The notes beneath the pieces were generated by a model. That model was not told the DNA's origin. It did not search any database and saw only the letters and a list, made by a program, of their open reading frames with translations. Shown here piece after piece: positions 1 through 8,043 of a stretch of 27,474 bases of DNA (its first letter is position 1; every line of letters starts with the position of its first letter). A program made the translations under genes and the position numbers. Origin of the DNA: Flavobacteriales bacterium UBA7690 (GTDB taxonomy: Bacteria > Bacteroidota > Bacteroidia > Flavobacteriales_F > PHOS-HE28); contig DLGQ01000115.1 of NCBI GenBank assembly GCA_002482775.1, positions 26,557 to 54,030 on the forward strand, read 5' to 3'.

Positions 1-442
1 CTTGCCGCCGCTACCCTTGGTGCGCCCGGATGGGATGAGACCCGTACGTGGACAACTTCGCCCGAACGCACTTTGCGAAGTGCTCAACGCCGATGACCGG
101 TGGATCCTGCTGAACTTACCGGAGCGTGGATGCCCTGATGGCACTTTGGCGGTGAATGATCGTTCGTGCATCGAAATAGGCACCGAGCTCGGCATGTCGA
201 TATTCAATGCCTCGGAACGATGTACAGATATGGGAGGGCGGCTTTGCAGTTGGGGTGAATTCCACTACGCGTGCGTTACGAACGGGGTGCAACTGGGAAT
301 GGGAACAGCTTGGGAATGGGTCGATGACACGTCCAATCATAAACACGGTGCCGTCGTTGTCGGACAAACTGGATGTACAGCCCAACGCTGGACACAACCA
401 TCGAGTACCGCGAGAGGCCGTTGTTGTTTCGAACCACGATGA
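1..442 (+). CDS. Secreted cysteine-rich lectin/FGE-like protein, paralogue A (5' end outside window)
   Basis: Only the last 146 or so codons are visible; the reading frame is open to the left edge. The visible part holds the end of a tail-fibre-like domain and then a C-terminal domain with eight cysteines, arranged as C-x10-C, single Cys residues in contexts like ERC, RLCSW and YAC, a late TGC and a terminal CC pair. The core GGRLCSWGEF...AC...WEWVDD resembles the fold shared by formylglycine-generating enzymes and C-type lectins. The catalytic cysteine arrangement of FGE is not recognisable, so a binding role is more likely than catalysis. It is closest to paralogue D: both have PxPLVRxDG and DDTSNH. 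The stop codon overlaps the start of paralogue B as ATGA (439-442). Function is inferred from fold resemblance only. Confidence 0.75.
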   Translation, partial: LPPLPLVRPDGMRPVRGQLRPNALCEVLNADDRWILLNLPERGCPDGTLAVNDRSCIEIGTELGMSIFNASERCTDMGGRLCSWGEFHYACVTNGVQLGMGTAWEWVDDTSNHKHGAVVVGQTGCTAQRWTQPSSTARGRCCFEPR

Positions 443-1221
443 TGAAGAAACTACTCACCTTAATCTTACTGACCGGCCTTCACCCCACGTTCCGTGGAGC
501 CCACGCCCAGATCACATTGGACCGCCCCTTGGTCCTTACCGGCCAAACAGAGGACCGTCGGATCTCCGGATTGCATGGCTCGGTGGACGCAGCCGATGCT
601 TTAAGCGCAACCGTGGAACAGGATGGCGCGCATCGCACCGTGACACCCGCAGCAGCCAGTATTTGGGAGGTGAGCTTGAGCGGCTTGTCGTCTGCCCCTC
701 CTGCTGGTACACACCTTATCGCCATGGCTCCTGGGGGAAGCGGGGTGGTGCAGATCCAACTGAACGGATATGGGCCATATCCTTTGCTTCTTGGCCCGGG
801 AGAGCCGCTTGATGCCGCTGAGGTGTTGATCGGAACGCCTTTGAACCTGGTTTTCGATGGAAGTGCGTTCCAGATCACCAATGGCGCAACGGTGCGTAGG
901 CAACCATGTCCGGAGAACATGGTTACCGTGAACGAAGAATTCTGCATCTCCCCGCAAGAAAACACATCTGCCACATTCTTCGAGGCTGCTGTCTCATGCG
1001 GTACACAAGGCATGCGCTTATGTGGTTGGGCCGAATTCCTGGTGGCCTGCAATAACGCTCCACAGCTTGGTCTTACCGGCATGACCGGCAACTGGGAGTG
1101 GATCGATGACGCCGTGAACGAAGATGGCGCCGCAAGATCCAGTGGAGCCAGCGCGTGCAGCGCAACGAGCGACGCACTCGTAACCTCGCCGCGCCCCTAT
1201 CACTGTTGCAGGTCACGATGA
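439..1221 (+). CDS. Secreted cysteine-rich lectin/FGE-like protein, paralogue B
   Basis: A 260-residue protein. The start at 439 is chosen because it gives a clean signal peptide (MMKKLLTLILL..., cleavage expected at AHA|Q) and because the same ATGA overlap recurs at every junction of the array. Residues of about 25-160 contain a stretch (LNGYGPYPLLL...FDGSAFQI) that recalls the repeat seen in phage tail-fibre proteins. The C-terminal 100 residues carry the eight-cysteine domain with RLCGWAEF, NWEWIDD and a final CCRSR. It resembles paralogue E most, sharing LGLTxM, NWEW and NEDG. No Bacteroidota type IX secretion C-terminal domain is visible, so export is probably by Sec to the periplasm, with any further surface step unknown. 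Exact ligand unknown. Confidence 0.85.
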   Translation: MMKKLLTLILLTGLHPTFRGAHAQITLDRPLVLTGQTEDRRISGLHGSVDAADALSATVEQDGAHRTVTPAAASIWEVSLSGLSSAPPAGTHLIAMAPGGSGVVQIQLNGYGPYPLLLGPGEPLDAAEVLIGTPLNLVFDGSAFQITNGATVRRQPCPENMVTVNEEFCISPQENTSATFFEAAVSCGTQGMRLCGWAEFLVACNNAPQLGLTGMTGNWEWIDDAVNEDGAARSSGASACSATSDALVTSPRPYHCCRSR

Positions 1222-2033
1222 CCATGACCCCCGATCGACCATTGATAAGGCAGATGCTGGCCACCTGGCTTTGGTGTGGCATTCTGGTCTGTAATGCCCA
1301 GTTGAACGTGCCCACGAGCATCTCCTTATCCGGAGAGGCACCCGCCGACCGAAGGATCACCGGACTTGCGGACCCTTCTGCCCCTGACGCTGCCGTGAGC
1401 GCTGCCGCAGAACGCAGCACCCGCATGAACTGGACCGCCGTGACCGGCAACAGCGTCTATCTCGGAAACCTCTCACCAACGCCCAGTGCTTACACGATCG
1501 GTATGGTGGTGACCATCACCCCGGCATTCACGAACCTGGCCGCACCTACGCTGGACTTGAACGGACTCGGGCCACGACCCATCCTCACCGGGACAGGCCT
1601 ACCGTTGGATAGCGCCACCCTCATGCCCGGCGTTCCGAACCGCTTGGTCTATGATGGTAGTGGGTTCCAACTTCTTTCCAGCGCCCACCGGGGCTGCCCA
1701 CCGGGGTTCCAGAGTCCAACGCGCGAATACTGTATCTCCGAAGAGCCCCTTGACGCACTTACCTTCTTCAGTGCAGCGAACCAGTGCGCCAGCCTTGGCG
1801 GACGCCTATGCACCTTGAGCGAATGGGCTTATGCCTGCGCACGCTCCTCAGACTTCCTGCCCACGGTGCTCGCTGGTGAATGGGTGGACCATGGCGCTAA
1901 CAACGAGAACGCTGCGAAGCTCGCCGGTTATGGAGATATCGGCGATCCACCCCAACTGGGCATCGGGTGCAACACCGGCGGGCATCGGATCCCTTCCCTT
2001 ACAGCACCCTTCCGGTGTTGCACGAACCGATGA
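1218..2033 (+). CDS. Secreted cysteine-rich lectin/FGE-like protein, paralogue C
   Basis: A 271-residue protein with a hydrophobic N-terminus (MLATWLWCGILVCNA|Q) fitting a signal peptide. The start at 1218 overlaps the preceding stop as ATGA. The middle contains the clearest tail-fibre-type motif of the set: ITPAFTN...LDLNGLGPRPIL...LVYDGSGFQLL. The C-terminal domain keeps all eight cysteines and the RLCTLSEW...AC...GEWVDHGANNENA core, ending CCTNR. It has a longer insertion (GDIGDPPQLG) before the late cysteine than the other copies, and it has no obvious close partner within the window. Role is inferred as extracellular carbohydrate or ligand binding; catalysis is unlikely because no FGE active-site pattern is recognisable. 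Confidence 0.85.
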   Translation: MTMTPDRPLIRQMLATWLWCGILVCNAQLNVPTSISLSGEAPADRRITGLADPSAPDAAVSAAAERSTRMNWTAVTGNSVYLGNLSPTPSAYTIGMVVTITPAFTNLAAPTLDLNGLGPRPILTGTGLPLDSATLMPGVPNRLVYDGSGFQLLSSAHRGCPPGFQSPTREYCISEEPLDALTFFSAANQCASLGGRLCTLSEWAYACARSSDFLPTVLAGEWVDHGANNENAAKLAGYGDIGDPPQLGIGCNTGGHRIPSLTAPFRCCTNR

Positions 2034-2800
2034 GGACCTTTGCGATCATAGGCTCGTTCGTTTGGTGCGGTTCTTTATTCGCACAGATCAGCGTGGACGT
2101 TCCAGTGGTCTTGGATGGACCCGTGGAGCAACGGGTGATCAACGGCCTTGGCCCACCTGTGGAGGGAACAGATGCCATCTCCGTGGGAACCGCTGCATCG
2201 GGGATCCTGAACTGGGCGCAACCTTCGTTGGATCTGGATACCGTGGAACTGACCACCACTCCGCCTGTTCCATCAGTGGCACCCGGGCTTCTTCTGCGGT
2301 TCGTGGCGAACAGCAGCATGCAACGACCAGGTTGGCTCGCGGTGGACGGTGGCCAGCCTCATCCCCTTGTGCGCACCGATGGTGGTGCTGTGCCGTTCGG
2401 TGCATTCCGACCGGATGTGGTGGCCGAGGTGATGTTCGCGGGCAATGCATGGGTGGTGTTGAACGCGACAGCGGCAACATGCCCACCCAACACCACGGCT
2501 GTGAATGAGCGGCTCTGCATAGAACGCACATCCGCCCCCGGGCTGAAGTTCTACGAGGCGATCGCGCGTTGCGGTGATCTGGGTGGAAAACTCTGTACGT
2601 GGGATGAATATATCGGGGCCTGTTCGCTGGCCGGATCCGAACTAACAGGCATGTTCGATGAATGGGAATGGATCGATGACACATCCAACCACACCCACTC
2701 GGCCAACCAAGTAGGTCGGCTTACCTGCATGAGCCAGCGAAGCGCCAATGCGATCACCCTCATGTCCGGAGATACCCGTTGTTGCTTCCATACACGATGA
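2030..2800 (+). CDS. Secreted cysteine-rich lectin/FGE-like protein, paralogue D
   Basis: A 256-residue protein. The start at 2030 (MRTFAIIGSFVWCGSLFA|Q) gives a typical signal peptide and an ATGA overlap with paralogue C. The mid-region PHPLVRTDGG...FAGNAWVVLN is a diverged form of the tail-fibre-like module. The C-terminal domain has eight cysteines with GGKLCTWDEY, GAC, DEWEWIDDTSNHTH and a final RCCFHTR. The match with paralogue A over the whole visible part of A is better than with B, C or E, pointing to a duplication of a block of three genes. Same inferred role as its neighbours. Confidence 0.85.
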   Translation: MRTFAIIGSFVWCGSLFAQISVDVPVVLDGPVEQRVINGLGPPVEGTDAISVGTAASGILNWAQPSLDLDTVELTTTPPVPSVAPGLLLRFVANSSMQRPGWLAVDGGQPHPLVRTDGGAVPFGAFRPDVVAEVMFAGNAWVVLNATAATCPPNTTAVNERLCIERTSAPGLKFYEAIARCGDLGGKLCTWDEYIGACSLAGSELTGMFDEWEWIDDTSNHTHSANQVGRLTCMSQRSANAITLMSGDTRCCFHTR

Positions 2801-3573
2801 TCCGAACCACCACGACCTTGCTCATCCTGTACCTGCATGGTGCAGCGGCAGTGCATGCACAAGTACGCGTGGACAAGCCCCTGCAACTGATCGGCGCAGC
2901 GCTGGAAGACCGGCAGGTGACCGGTTTGACGGATACGTTGGCACCGGAAGCGGCGATCAACGCGCGCACGGCACAGGCAGGAGCCTTCCGGCATATCGCC
3001 CCGGTGAACGGCACCACCTGGGAAGCTTCTGCACCAGCGATCACCAGCGTGGGACCCGGAGCCCATGTGATCGTGTTCGCACCGGCACCCACCACTGGAT
3101 CGGTGAACCTGACCTTGAACGGATCCGGCCCGTGGCCTGTGCTGAACGCTGGGCTTCCCTTGGATGGCGCTGCGCTCCACGAGGGTGGAGCGATCGCGTT
3201 GGTCTTCGATGGTGCTTCTTTCCAGGTGCTCAACGGCGCTGTGGAAGCGCAGCGTGGATGCCCTGTTGGGACGGTGGCCGCCAGTGAACAACTCTGCATC
3301 GAGGCAGGTGAACGTGCGCCTACGGACTTCTTCCAAGCCGCCATCACATGCACATCCAGCGGACTAAGGCTTTGTTCTTGGGGTGAGTTCGTAAGTGCCT
3401 GTATCCGCAGCGGCGAACTGGGGCTGACGAACATGTCCAACAACTGGGAATGGAGCAATAACTCCAGCAACGAGGACGGCTCCGTACGTGTGGTGGGGTC
3501 GAATTCTTGCAACGCGGCAGGCAACGGCCTGGCAACTTCCCTGCGTGCCTTCCGCTGCTGTGTTTCGCGCTGA
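2797..3573 (+). CDS. Secreted cysteine-rich lectin/FGE-like protein, paralogue E
   Basis: A 258-residue protein and the last of the array. The start at 2797 overlaps the stop of D as ATGA and gives a signal peptide (LLILYLHGAAAVHA|Q). An upstream in-frame ATG at 2779 would lengthen the N-terminus by six residues and is less likely. The tail-fibre-like motif reads LTLNGSGPWPVL...LVFDGASFQVL. The C-terminal domain has eight cysteines with RLCSWGEF, SAC, NNWEWSNNSSNEDG and a final RCCVSR, and is closest to paralogue B. Its WSNN replaces the WIDD seen in B and D, which would change any metal or ligand site formed by the acidic pair. The stop codon lies 7 bases from the convergent stop of the next gene. 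Confidence 0.85.
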   Translation: MIRTTTTLLILYLHGAAAVHAQVRVDKPLQLIGAALEDRQVTGLTDTLAPEAAINARTAQAGAFRHIAPVNGTTWEASAPAITSVGPGAHVIVFAPAPTTGSVNLTLNGSGPWPVLNAGLPLDGAALHEGGAIALVFDGASFQVLNGAVEAQRGCPVGTVAASEQLCIEAGERAPTDFFQAAITCTSSGLRLCSWGEFVSACIRSGELGLTNMSNNWEWSNNSSNEDGSVRVVGSNSCNAAGNGLATSLRAFRCCVSR

Positions 3574-3586
3574 CCTTGGATCAGCG
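3568..3586. terminator. Small hairpin spanning the two convergent stop codons
   Basis: CGCTGA at 3568-3573 is repeated inverted as TCAGCG at 3581-3586 with a 7-base loop. Each arm contains the stop codon of one of the two convergent genes. There is no T run on either side, so it is only a candidate for a weak bidirectional terminator or for a hairpin protecting both 3' ends. Confidence 0.25.
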
Positions 3587-4747
3587 ACCCTGTACGCGCT
3601 GGAACAAGGACACGAATTCCGTGGTGACCGCTTGCCAGTCGAACCGACGCTGAGCACGCTCCCATGATGTGTTGCCCAGTCGTTCACGCTGCTCCCTGCC
3701 CATCGCGAGAAAGTCCATGATGGCTGCATGCAGTGCACCGGCATCCCCTTTGGGTACGAGCGCACCGTTCTGCGCATCCACCAGCTCCGCCGTGGCACCA
3801 ACGTCGCTCACGATGATCGGTCTGGAACGGGCCATGGCCTCCAGCACCACCGTTGGCATGCCCTCGAAGCGCGTGGGCAATACGAGGGCATCGCATTCGG
3901 TATACAATTGGAAAAGTCGATCATCGTCCACACGGCCCAACAACGCGACGTTCTCAGGCAACCCGGCCGCCTTGTAATGAGCCAACAGAGGTCCGTCACC
4001 AGCTAACTCGAACCGCACTGCTTCACCTTGGCCGTTCTCAACCAGCCGTTGCGCTACGGCCATGAGGATATCGAGTCCCTTGTTGTAGGCGAAGCGCCCA
4101 ACGAACAATAAGCGCAACGGTGTTCCTCCTGGACGATATGGCACTTGAGGGACTGGCACCTCCACGGCGTTGGGAATGTTCACCACCGTGGAACCAGACC
4201 CTGCTGCGAGGTTCTCGAGGATGTTGGTGAGCCGCCCACCAAGAGAAATGGTGAAGCGCGAACGACGCACCATGTAGCGAAGCACCCAGCGGAACGGCAT
4301 GGTGATCAGCCGCTCTTTCAGCCCGATGGCTTGGAACATCTCCAACCCGTGCGGGTGTATGATGAGCCGATCGCCGAACTGACCGATGCCGCTCCAGACA
4401 CAAAATCCCTGGGAGAGGATCACATCGGCCTTCATGCTGCGCAACACGGAGGCCACGCGTTGGCTGTACCGCCAGAGTTCCGCCAAATAGAAACGCTCCG
4501 TATCGATAGCGCTTATCCGCACTTCGTTGATCCCCAGACCCGGATCGAAGAGCCGACCCGCATGTGGATGAAGTACGGTGAGCTCCACGCGGCCGGTGCG
4601 AGCGAGGTGCTCGGCCAGCAGGCGGGAATGCCGTTGCATCCCGCCGAGCGCTTCGGGGAACACACCGTCCGTACAAAGCACCACTCGGATACGCCCCGGC
4701 TCTTCGGGCACGTTGGTCCGCTCGCTCACGTCAACCAACGCGCTCAT
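3581..4747 (-). CDS. Glycosyltransferase family 4
   Basis: A 388-residue GT-B fold glycosyltransferase that would transfer a sugar from a nucleotide sugar to the growing polysaccharide at the cytoplasmic face of the membrane. Seen: the N-terminal glycine-rich acceptor loop (GGMQRH, about 35-40), HPHG at 131-134, NIPNAV at 190-195, the donor-domain motif FVGRFAYNKG at about 215-224, and the E-x7-E motif FEGMPTVVLE ending at residue 303. The start at 4747 is preferred over an ATG at 4792 because the family N-terminus begins near RIRVVLCTDG; it overlaps the end of the upstream epimerase gene by 17 bases. It is the last gene of the long minus-strand run. Donor and acceptor cannot be read from sequence. 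Confidence 0.9.
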   Translation of the reverse strand: MSALVDVSERTNVPEEPGRIRVVLCTDGVFPEALGGMQRHSRLLAEHLARTGRVELTVLHPHAGRLFDPGLGINEVRISAIDTERFYLAELWRYSQRVASVLRSMKADVILSQGFCVWSGIGQFGDRLIIHPHGLEMFQAIGLKERLITMPFRWVLRYMVRRSRFTISLGGRLTNILENLAAGSGSTVVNIPNAVEVPVPQVPYRPGGTPLRLLFVGRFAYNKGLDILMAVAQRLVENGQGEAVRFELAGDGPLLAHYKAAGLPENVALLGRVDDDRLFQLYTECDALVLPTRFEGMPTVVLEAMARSRPIIVSDVGATAELVDAQNGALVPKGDAGALHAAIMDFLAMGREQRERLGNTSWERAQRRFDWQAVTTEFVSLFQRVQGR

Positions 4748-5678
4748 CGAAGGTGGTGGAGCGCTCCTGCAACAAGGTGGAAACACCTTCATCGATGCTC
4801 CATTGTGGTTCCCAACCGGTGAGCTCTTTCAAGGCGCTCACATCGGCAAGGAGGTGCATACGCTCCACCTTGCGTACCCGCTTGGGGTCCACCTCGATCG
4901 TGATCCGCTCGCCCAATTGCCGCTCGAACGCCTCTACCACTTCCCGTACGCTGTATTCCACGCCACGGCCGATGTTGAAGATGTGATGACCACGCACGCA
5001 CTTCTCCAAGAGAGCTGCCATGGCGCGGCTCATGTCATGGGTATGGATGAAGTCCCGTTTGGGATCCAAGTTCCCGAGGCGCAACGTGCGGGAGCCGGAT
5101 AGGAGCTGTTGCTGGATCTCCGGGATCAAGTGCGGGTTGGTCTCGTTGGGACCGAACGCGTTGAAGAAGCGCCCAACGATGGTGGCGATCCCGGTGCGCA
5201 GGTGGAATTCGCTCGCGAAGCGTTCGCAAGCCAGTTTGGTGGTGCCGTAGATATCCAATGGGCCGGTCACGTGGTCTTCGTTAACAGCACCATCATGGAT
5301 CGGATACACCGCTGCTGTACTTGCCACGAAAACCTGTACACAACCGGGCGAACTGGCACAAGCATCCAACACGTTGATGGTGCCGTTGATGTTGATCTCC
5401 GCCGCCTCTGCAGGATGTTCGTTGCAGTAGGGGATGAAATGGATCGCTGCCAGGTGAAGCACCCGTTCGGGGCGCACGGCATCGAACACCCGCATCACGG
5501 CGGCCCTATCACGGATGTCCACTTGGTGGAACCGGTCATCGGGGACAGGAGCCAACTCCCTCCTACCGAACGACAGATCATCCAGCACATGGATCGTGGC
5601 ACCCAGCTCGGCCAAATGCGCACACACCGCAGATCCGATGAAACCAGCGCCACCCGTTACAAGTACCTTCCCCTTCAT
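4731..5678 (-). CDS. NAD-dependent sugar epimerase/dehydratase (UDP-glucose 4-epimerase-like)
   Basis: A 315-residue extended short-chain dehydrogenase. Seen: NAD-binding TGGAGFIG at 8-15, the conserved Ser-Thr of VASTAAVYP near 120-121, and the catalytic Tyr-x3-Lys in YGTTK (Y144, K148), followed by the GRFFNAFGPN stretch of the UDP-sugar epimerase family. Family knowledge suggests interconversion of UDP-Glc/UDP-Gal, the N-acetyl forms, or a related hexuronic acid; the sequence does not settle which. The start at 5678 is chosen because MKGKVLVTGG is the normal N-terminus; the frame stays open upstream to 5837 but without family similarity. A 211-base non-coding stretch precedes it. Confidence 0.9.
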   Translation of the reverse strand: MKGKVLVTGGAGFIGSAVCAHLAELGATIHVLDDLSFGRRELAPVPDDRFHQVDIRDRAAVMRVFDAVRPERVLHLAAIHFIPYCNEHPAEAAEININGTINVLDACASSPGCVQVFVASTAAVYPIHDGAVNEDHVTGPLDIYGTTKLACERFASEFHLRTGIATIVGRFFNAFGPNETNPHLIPEIQQQLLSGSRTLRLGNLDPKRDFIHTHDMSRAMAALLEKCVRGHHIFNIGRGVEYSVREVVEAFERQLGERITIEVDPKRVRKVERMHLLADVSALKELTGWEPQWSIDEGVSTLLQERSTTFDERVG

Positions 5679-5889
5679 TGCGCGAAAATAGGTCAGGCCG
5701 CTTGACCCGGCATGGATACAGCACCGATGACCCATCCACCTCCATGCGTCAACCCTGTACACGCGCGACCGTGGTGGAGCGCAGAACGTCACCGGTGAGC
5801 TTGTACCATGCATGTGGACCGATGATCCTACGCACATGCGTGTACGTTCGAAGGCCCCTGCTGAACAGCCTCCGGTGTGCTTGAAGTAC
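5679..5889. other. Non-coding interval between fusion glycosyltransferase and epimerase genes
   Basis: This 211-base gap is the longest within the glycosyltransferase run. It holds a short inverted repeat (ACGCA at 5830-5834, TGCGT at 5837-5841) and no convincing gene on either strand. A TATTTTCG resembling a -7 element sits at 5683-5690 but is too close to the start codon at 5678 for a normal leader. The gap may mark an operon boundary. Confidence 0.4.
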
Positions 5890-8043
5890 TTATCGGCCGC
5901 TGATGATGGCGCGGAACAATAGCAGGTTCACACCGCGCAACCGAACGGGCAACAGGTTGTACCAACGCACTACACGGAACAGGGTACGTTTCACCGGCGG
6001 TATGGTCCGCAAGAGCTCGGGTGGGAAGAGCAGCACTTCGAGGTCGTGAAGCGTGGTGCGGTCTATGCGTCCAAGTTTGGCATAGAGGAGGATCTGCAGA
6101 TAGGTACGGTAGATGATGCCGAGCACAAGTCCCTTCCGCCGCATGCGTATGGCGTCCTCGCGGAATTTGGTTTGGTAGAGCACTGCCGATAACGCGAAAC
6201 CACGCAGCAGCCGTTGGGGATCGATCACTTTGCGTTCCTCGGCGATGCGGTAGTAACAATCGGGTTCGGTCTCGCGCGAGCGGGCACGCACTCCAGGCTT
6301 CAACAAAGCCCGCGTGTGCAACTCGACATCCTGGTGCCGACTGAACGTCTCGTCGAACCCACCCAGCGAGACAAGGAAGGATCTGTCCCAGATCGGCTGC
6401 ATGGTCTGCCAAGGAAGTTCATGCCGAAGGAAATCGGCCAATGGATCGCGTGAGGTGGGCACCCAACGCTGGCCATCATCACCCGGTCGCTCGCGGAACA
6501 CTTCCATGGTGGAGACGGAGAGATCCAGCCCGCTACCTTCCATCACGGCAAGGCGACGCTCCACACAATAGGGCGCGAGCAGATCGTCGGCATCGAGGAA
6601 GATGACGTATTGGCCACCGGCGCGGGCGATACCCAGATTCCGGCAGTGGTTGGCTCCTTTATTCTCGGTCAAGGCTACCACCTGGATGCGTGGATCACCC
6701 GAAGCCATGGAACGCAACAGATCAACCGTTCCATCGGTGGACGCATCATCCACCACGATAAGCTCCCACCGGGGATCGGTCTGCTGCTGGACCGAGCGGA
6801 CCATGTCGCCGATGAATCCCTTCTTGTTGAAGCTTGGAACGATGATCGAGACCGCAGTTGCATCCCCTTCGCTCACGGCGAACGGCGATGGCATGGGCAG
6901 CACGGGTTCTGGTTCCATACATGCTTTCACCAGGCGATATTCAGCATCGTACACTTCTTTCACGAAATGCTCCCGGGCGTAGGCCATCAGCCGCTCCACT
7001 TCCCGAGGTGCCGGTTTACCGAGGGTCAACGGTTCGTTCATCGCAAGCACCTGACCCAAGCCATCGGCGCGGACCATGGCACTGAAGTCGCCCACATGTT
7101 CGGAGATGGCCACGGGAAGGCCCGCACTGAGGTACTCGGCGAACTTGGTGGGGGAAGCAACGCGGTTGGTGATCCGATCCTCGCGCAGTACCGTTCCGAT
7201 ATCACAATCTTGAAGGATACCACGTACCTGATGATGTTCTACCCATTGCCGGGAGACCTTTCCAGGAAAGGTGGCCATCATCCGCTCGATGACCGGGTGT
7301 GTCGTGCTCAAGAAGAGCATCCGCCGGTCGGGAGCTCCCCGCAACCAATCGCCCACCACACGCTCAACCAATTCCAAGGATTGCCAGCCCACCGCACTAC
7401 CGGAATAGACCAGGACCGTATCGGTGGCCGCCCAGCCCAATTGGGTGCGCATCGCACTTCCATGGCGTTCGGAGAGGATCTCCACGCTCCGGCCCAGTGT
7501 GCATGGAATGACCACGTGTCGCGTTGCACGGTAGCCGAACCGTGAGCGCCAATGATCGACCAACGCGTGGCTCACGGCCATGCGCAGATCGGCCCGTGCG
7601 ACCACATCCCGCTCCAGTTCGGCGCTTTCCGCTACCAGCCTATCGCTATCCACCACGCGGTACTCCTCCCATTCGGCGCCATATGCGGCACGGCCATCGA
7701 AACACACTTGTCGCACCAACCCTTTGTCGCGCATACGAAGCGCCAAGGCCGTCGCGAAGATCCCCCGGCCGATCATGCCAGTTGGCCTGAACCTGCGGCA
7801 GAGCAACCACAGCCAGAACCAATTCGCGCTCCAATTATGTTGGCGCGGAACCATGGGCAGAACGATGGCATCGGGCACTCGGGTCCGGATCCGTTTGCGC
7901 CAGGTCATATAACCGCGCATGGAGACCAACGCTACCAAGCGTACACGATCACCGCCCAAGGTGTTCATGTGGTCCACCACATCGGTGACCTGGCTCCAGT
8001 ACACACCCGAGGGTTGGTCGTTGTATGTGACGAAGAAGATCAA
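5890..8043 (-). CDS. Two-domain glycosyltransferase: GT4-like domain fused to GT2 domain
   Basis: A 717-residue protein with two glycosyltransferase folds. The first (about 1-375) is GT-B/GT4-like: LVYSGSAVGWQSLE near 211-224 and the donor-site stretch SPTKFAEYLSAGLPVAISE at 297-315. The second (about 397-640) is GT-A/GT2: VSIIVPSFNKKGF from 398, VDDASTDGT at 431-439 and the metal-binding DADD at 484-487. The C-terminal 80 residues are basic and hydrophobic and may contact the membrane. The start codon is TTG (8041-8043), overlapping the stop of the upstream UDP-GlcNAc 2-epimerase gene as TTGA; no nearby ATG gives the natural N-terminus IFFVTYND. It probably adds two consecutive sugars. Substrates unknown. 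Confidence 0.85.
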   Translation of the reverse strand: MIFFVTYNDQPSGVYWSQVTDVVDHMNTLGGDRVRLVALVSMRGYMTWRKRIRTRVPDAIVLPMVPRQHNWSANWFWLWLLCRRFRPTGMIGRGIFATALALRMRDKGLVRQVCFDGRAAYGAEWEEYRVVDSDRLVAESAELERDVVARADLRMAVSHALVDHWRSRFGYRATRHVVIPCTLGRSVEILSERHGSAMRTQLGWAATDTVLVYSGSAVGWQSLELVERVVGDWLRGAPDRRMLFLSTTHPVIERMMATFPGKVSRQWVEHHQVRGILQDCDIGTVLREDRITNRVASPTKFAEYLSAGLPVAISEHVGDFSAMVRADGLGQVLAMNEPLTLGKPAPREVERLMAYAREHFVKEVYDAEYRLVKACMEPEPVLPMPSPFAVSEGDATAVSIIVPSFNKKGFIGDMVRSVQQQTDPRWELIVVDDASTDGTVDLLRSMASGDPRIQVVALTENKGANHCRNLGIARAGGQYVIFLDADDLLAPYCVERRLAVMEGSGLDLSVSTMEVFRERPGDDGQRWVPTSRDPLADFLRHELPWQTMQPIWDRSFLVSLGGFDETFSRHQDVELHTRALLKPGVRARSRETEPDCYYRIAEERKVIDPQRLLRGFALSAVLYQTKFREDAIRMRRKGLVLGIIYRTYLQILLYAKLGRIDRTTLHDLEVLLFPPELLRTIPPVKRTLFRVVRWYNLLPVRLRGVNLLLFRAIISGR

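Noticed and set aside
1..3573. Phage tail genes because of the tail-fibre-like motifs.
   Set aside because: Full-length copies have signal peptides and there is no other phage gene in the window, so they are cellular secreted proteins.
2551..3665. Minus-strand open frames of 261 and 301 codons opposite paralogues D and E.
   Set aside because: No recognisable domain or signal peptide, and the plus-strand frames hold conserved paralogues with signal peptides and aligned cysteines.
5683..5690. TATTTTCG as a promoter for the epimerase gene.
   Set aside because: One mismatch to the -7 consensus and only four bases from the start codon, with no -33 element.
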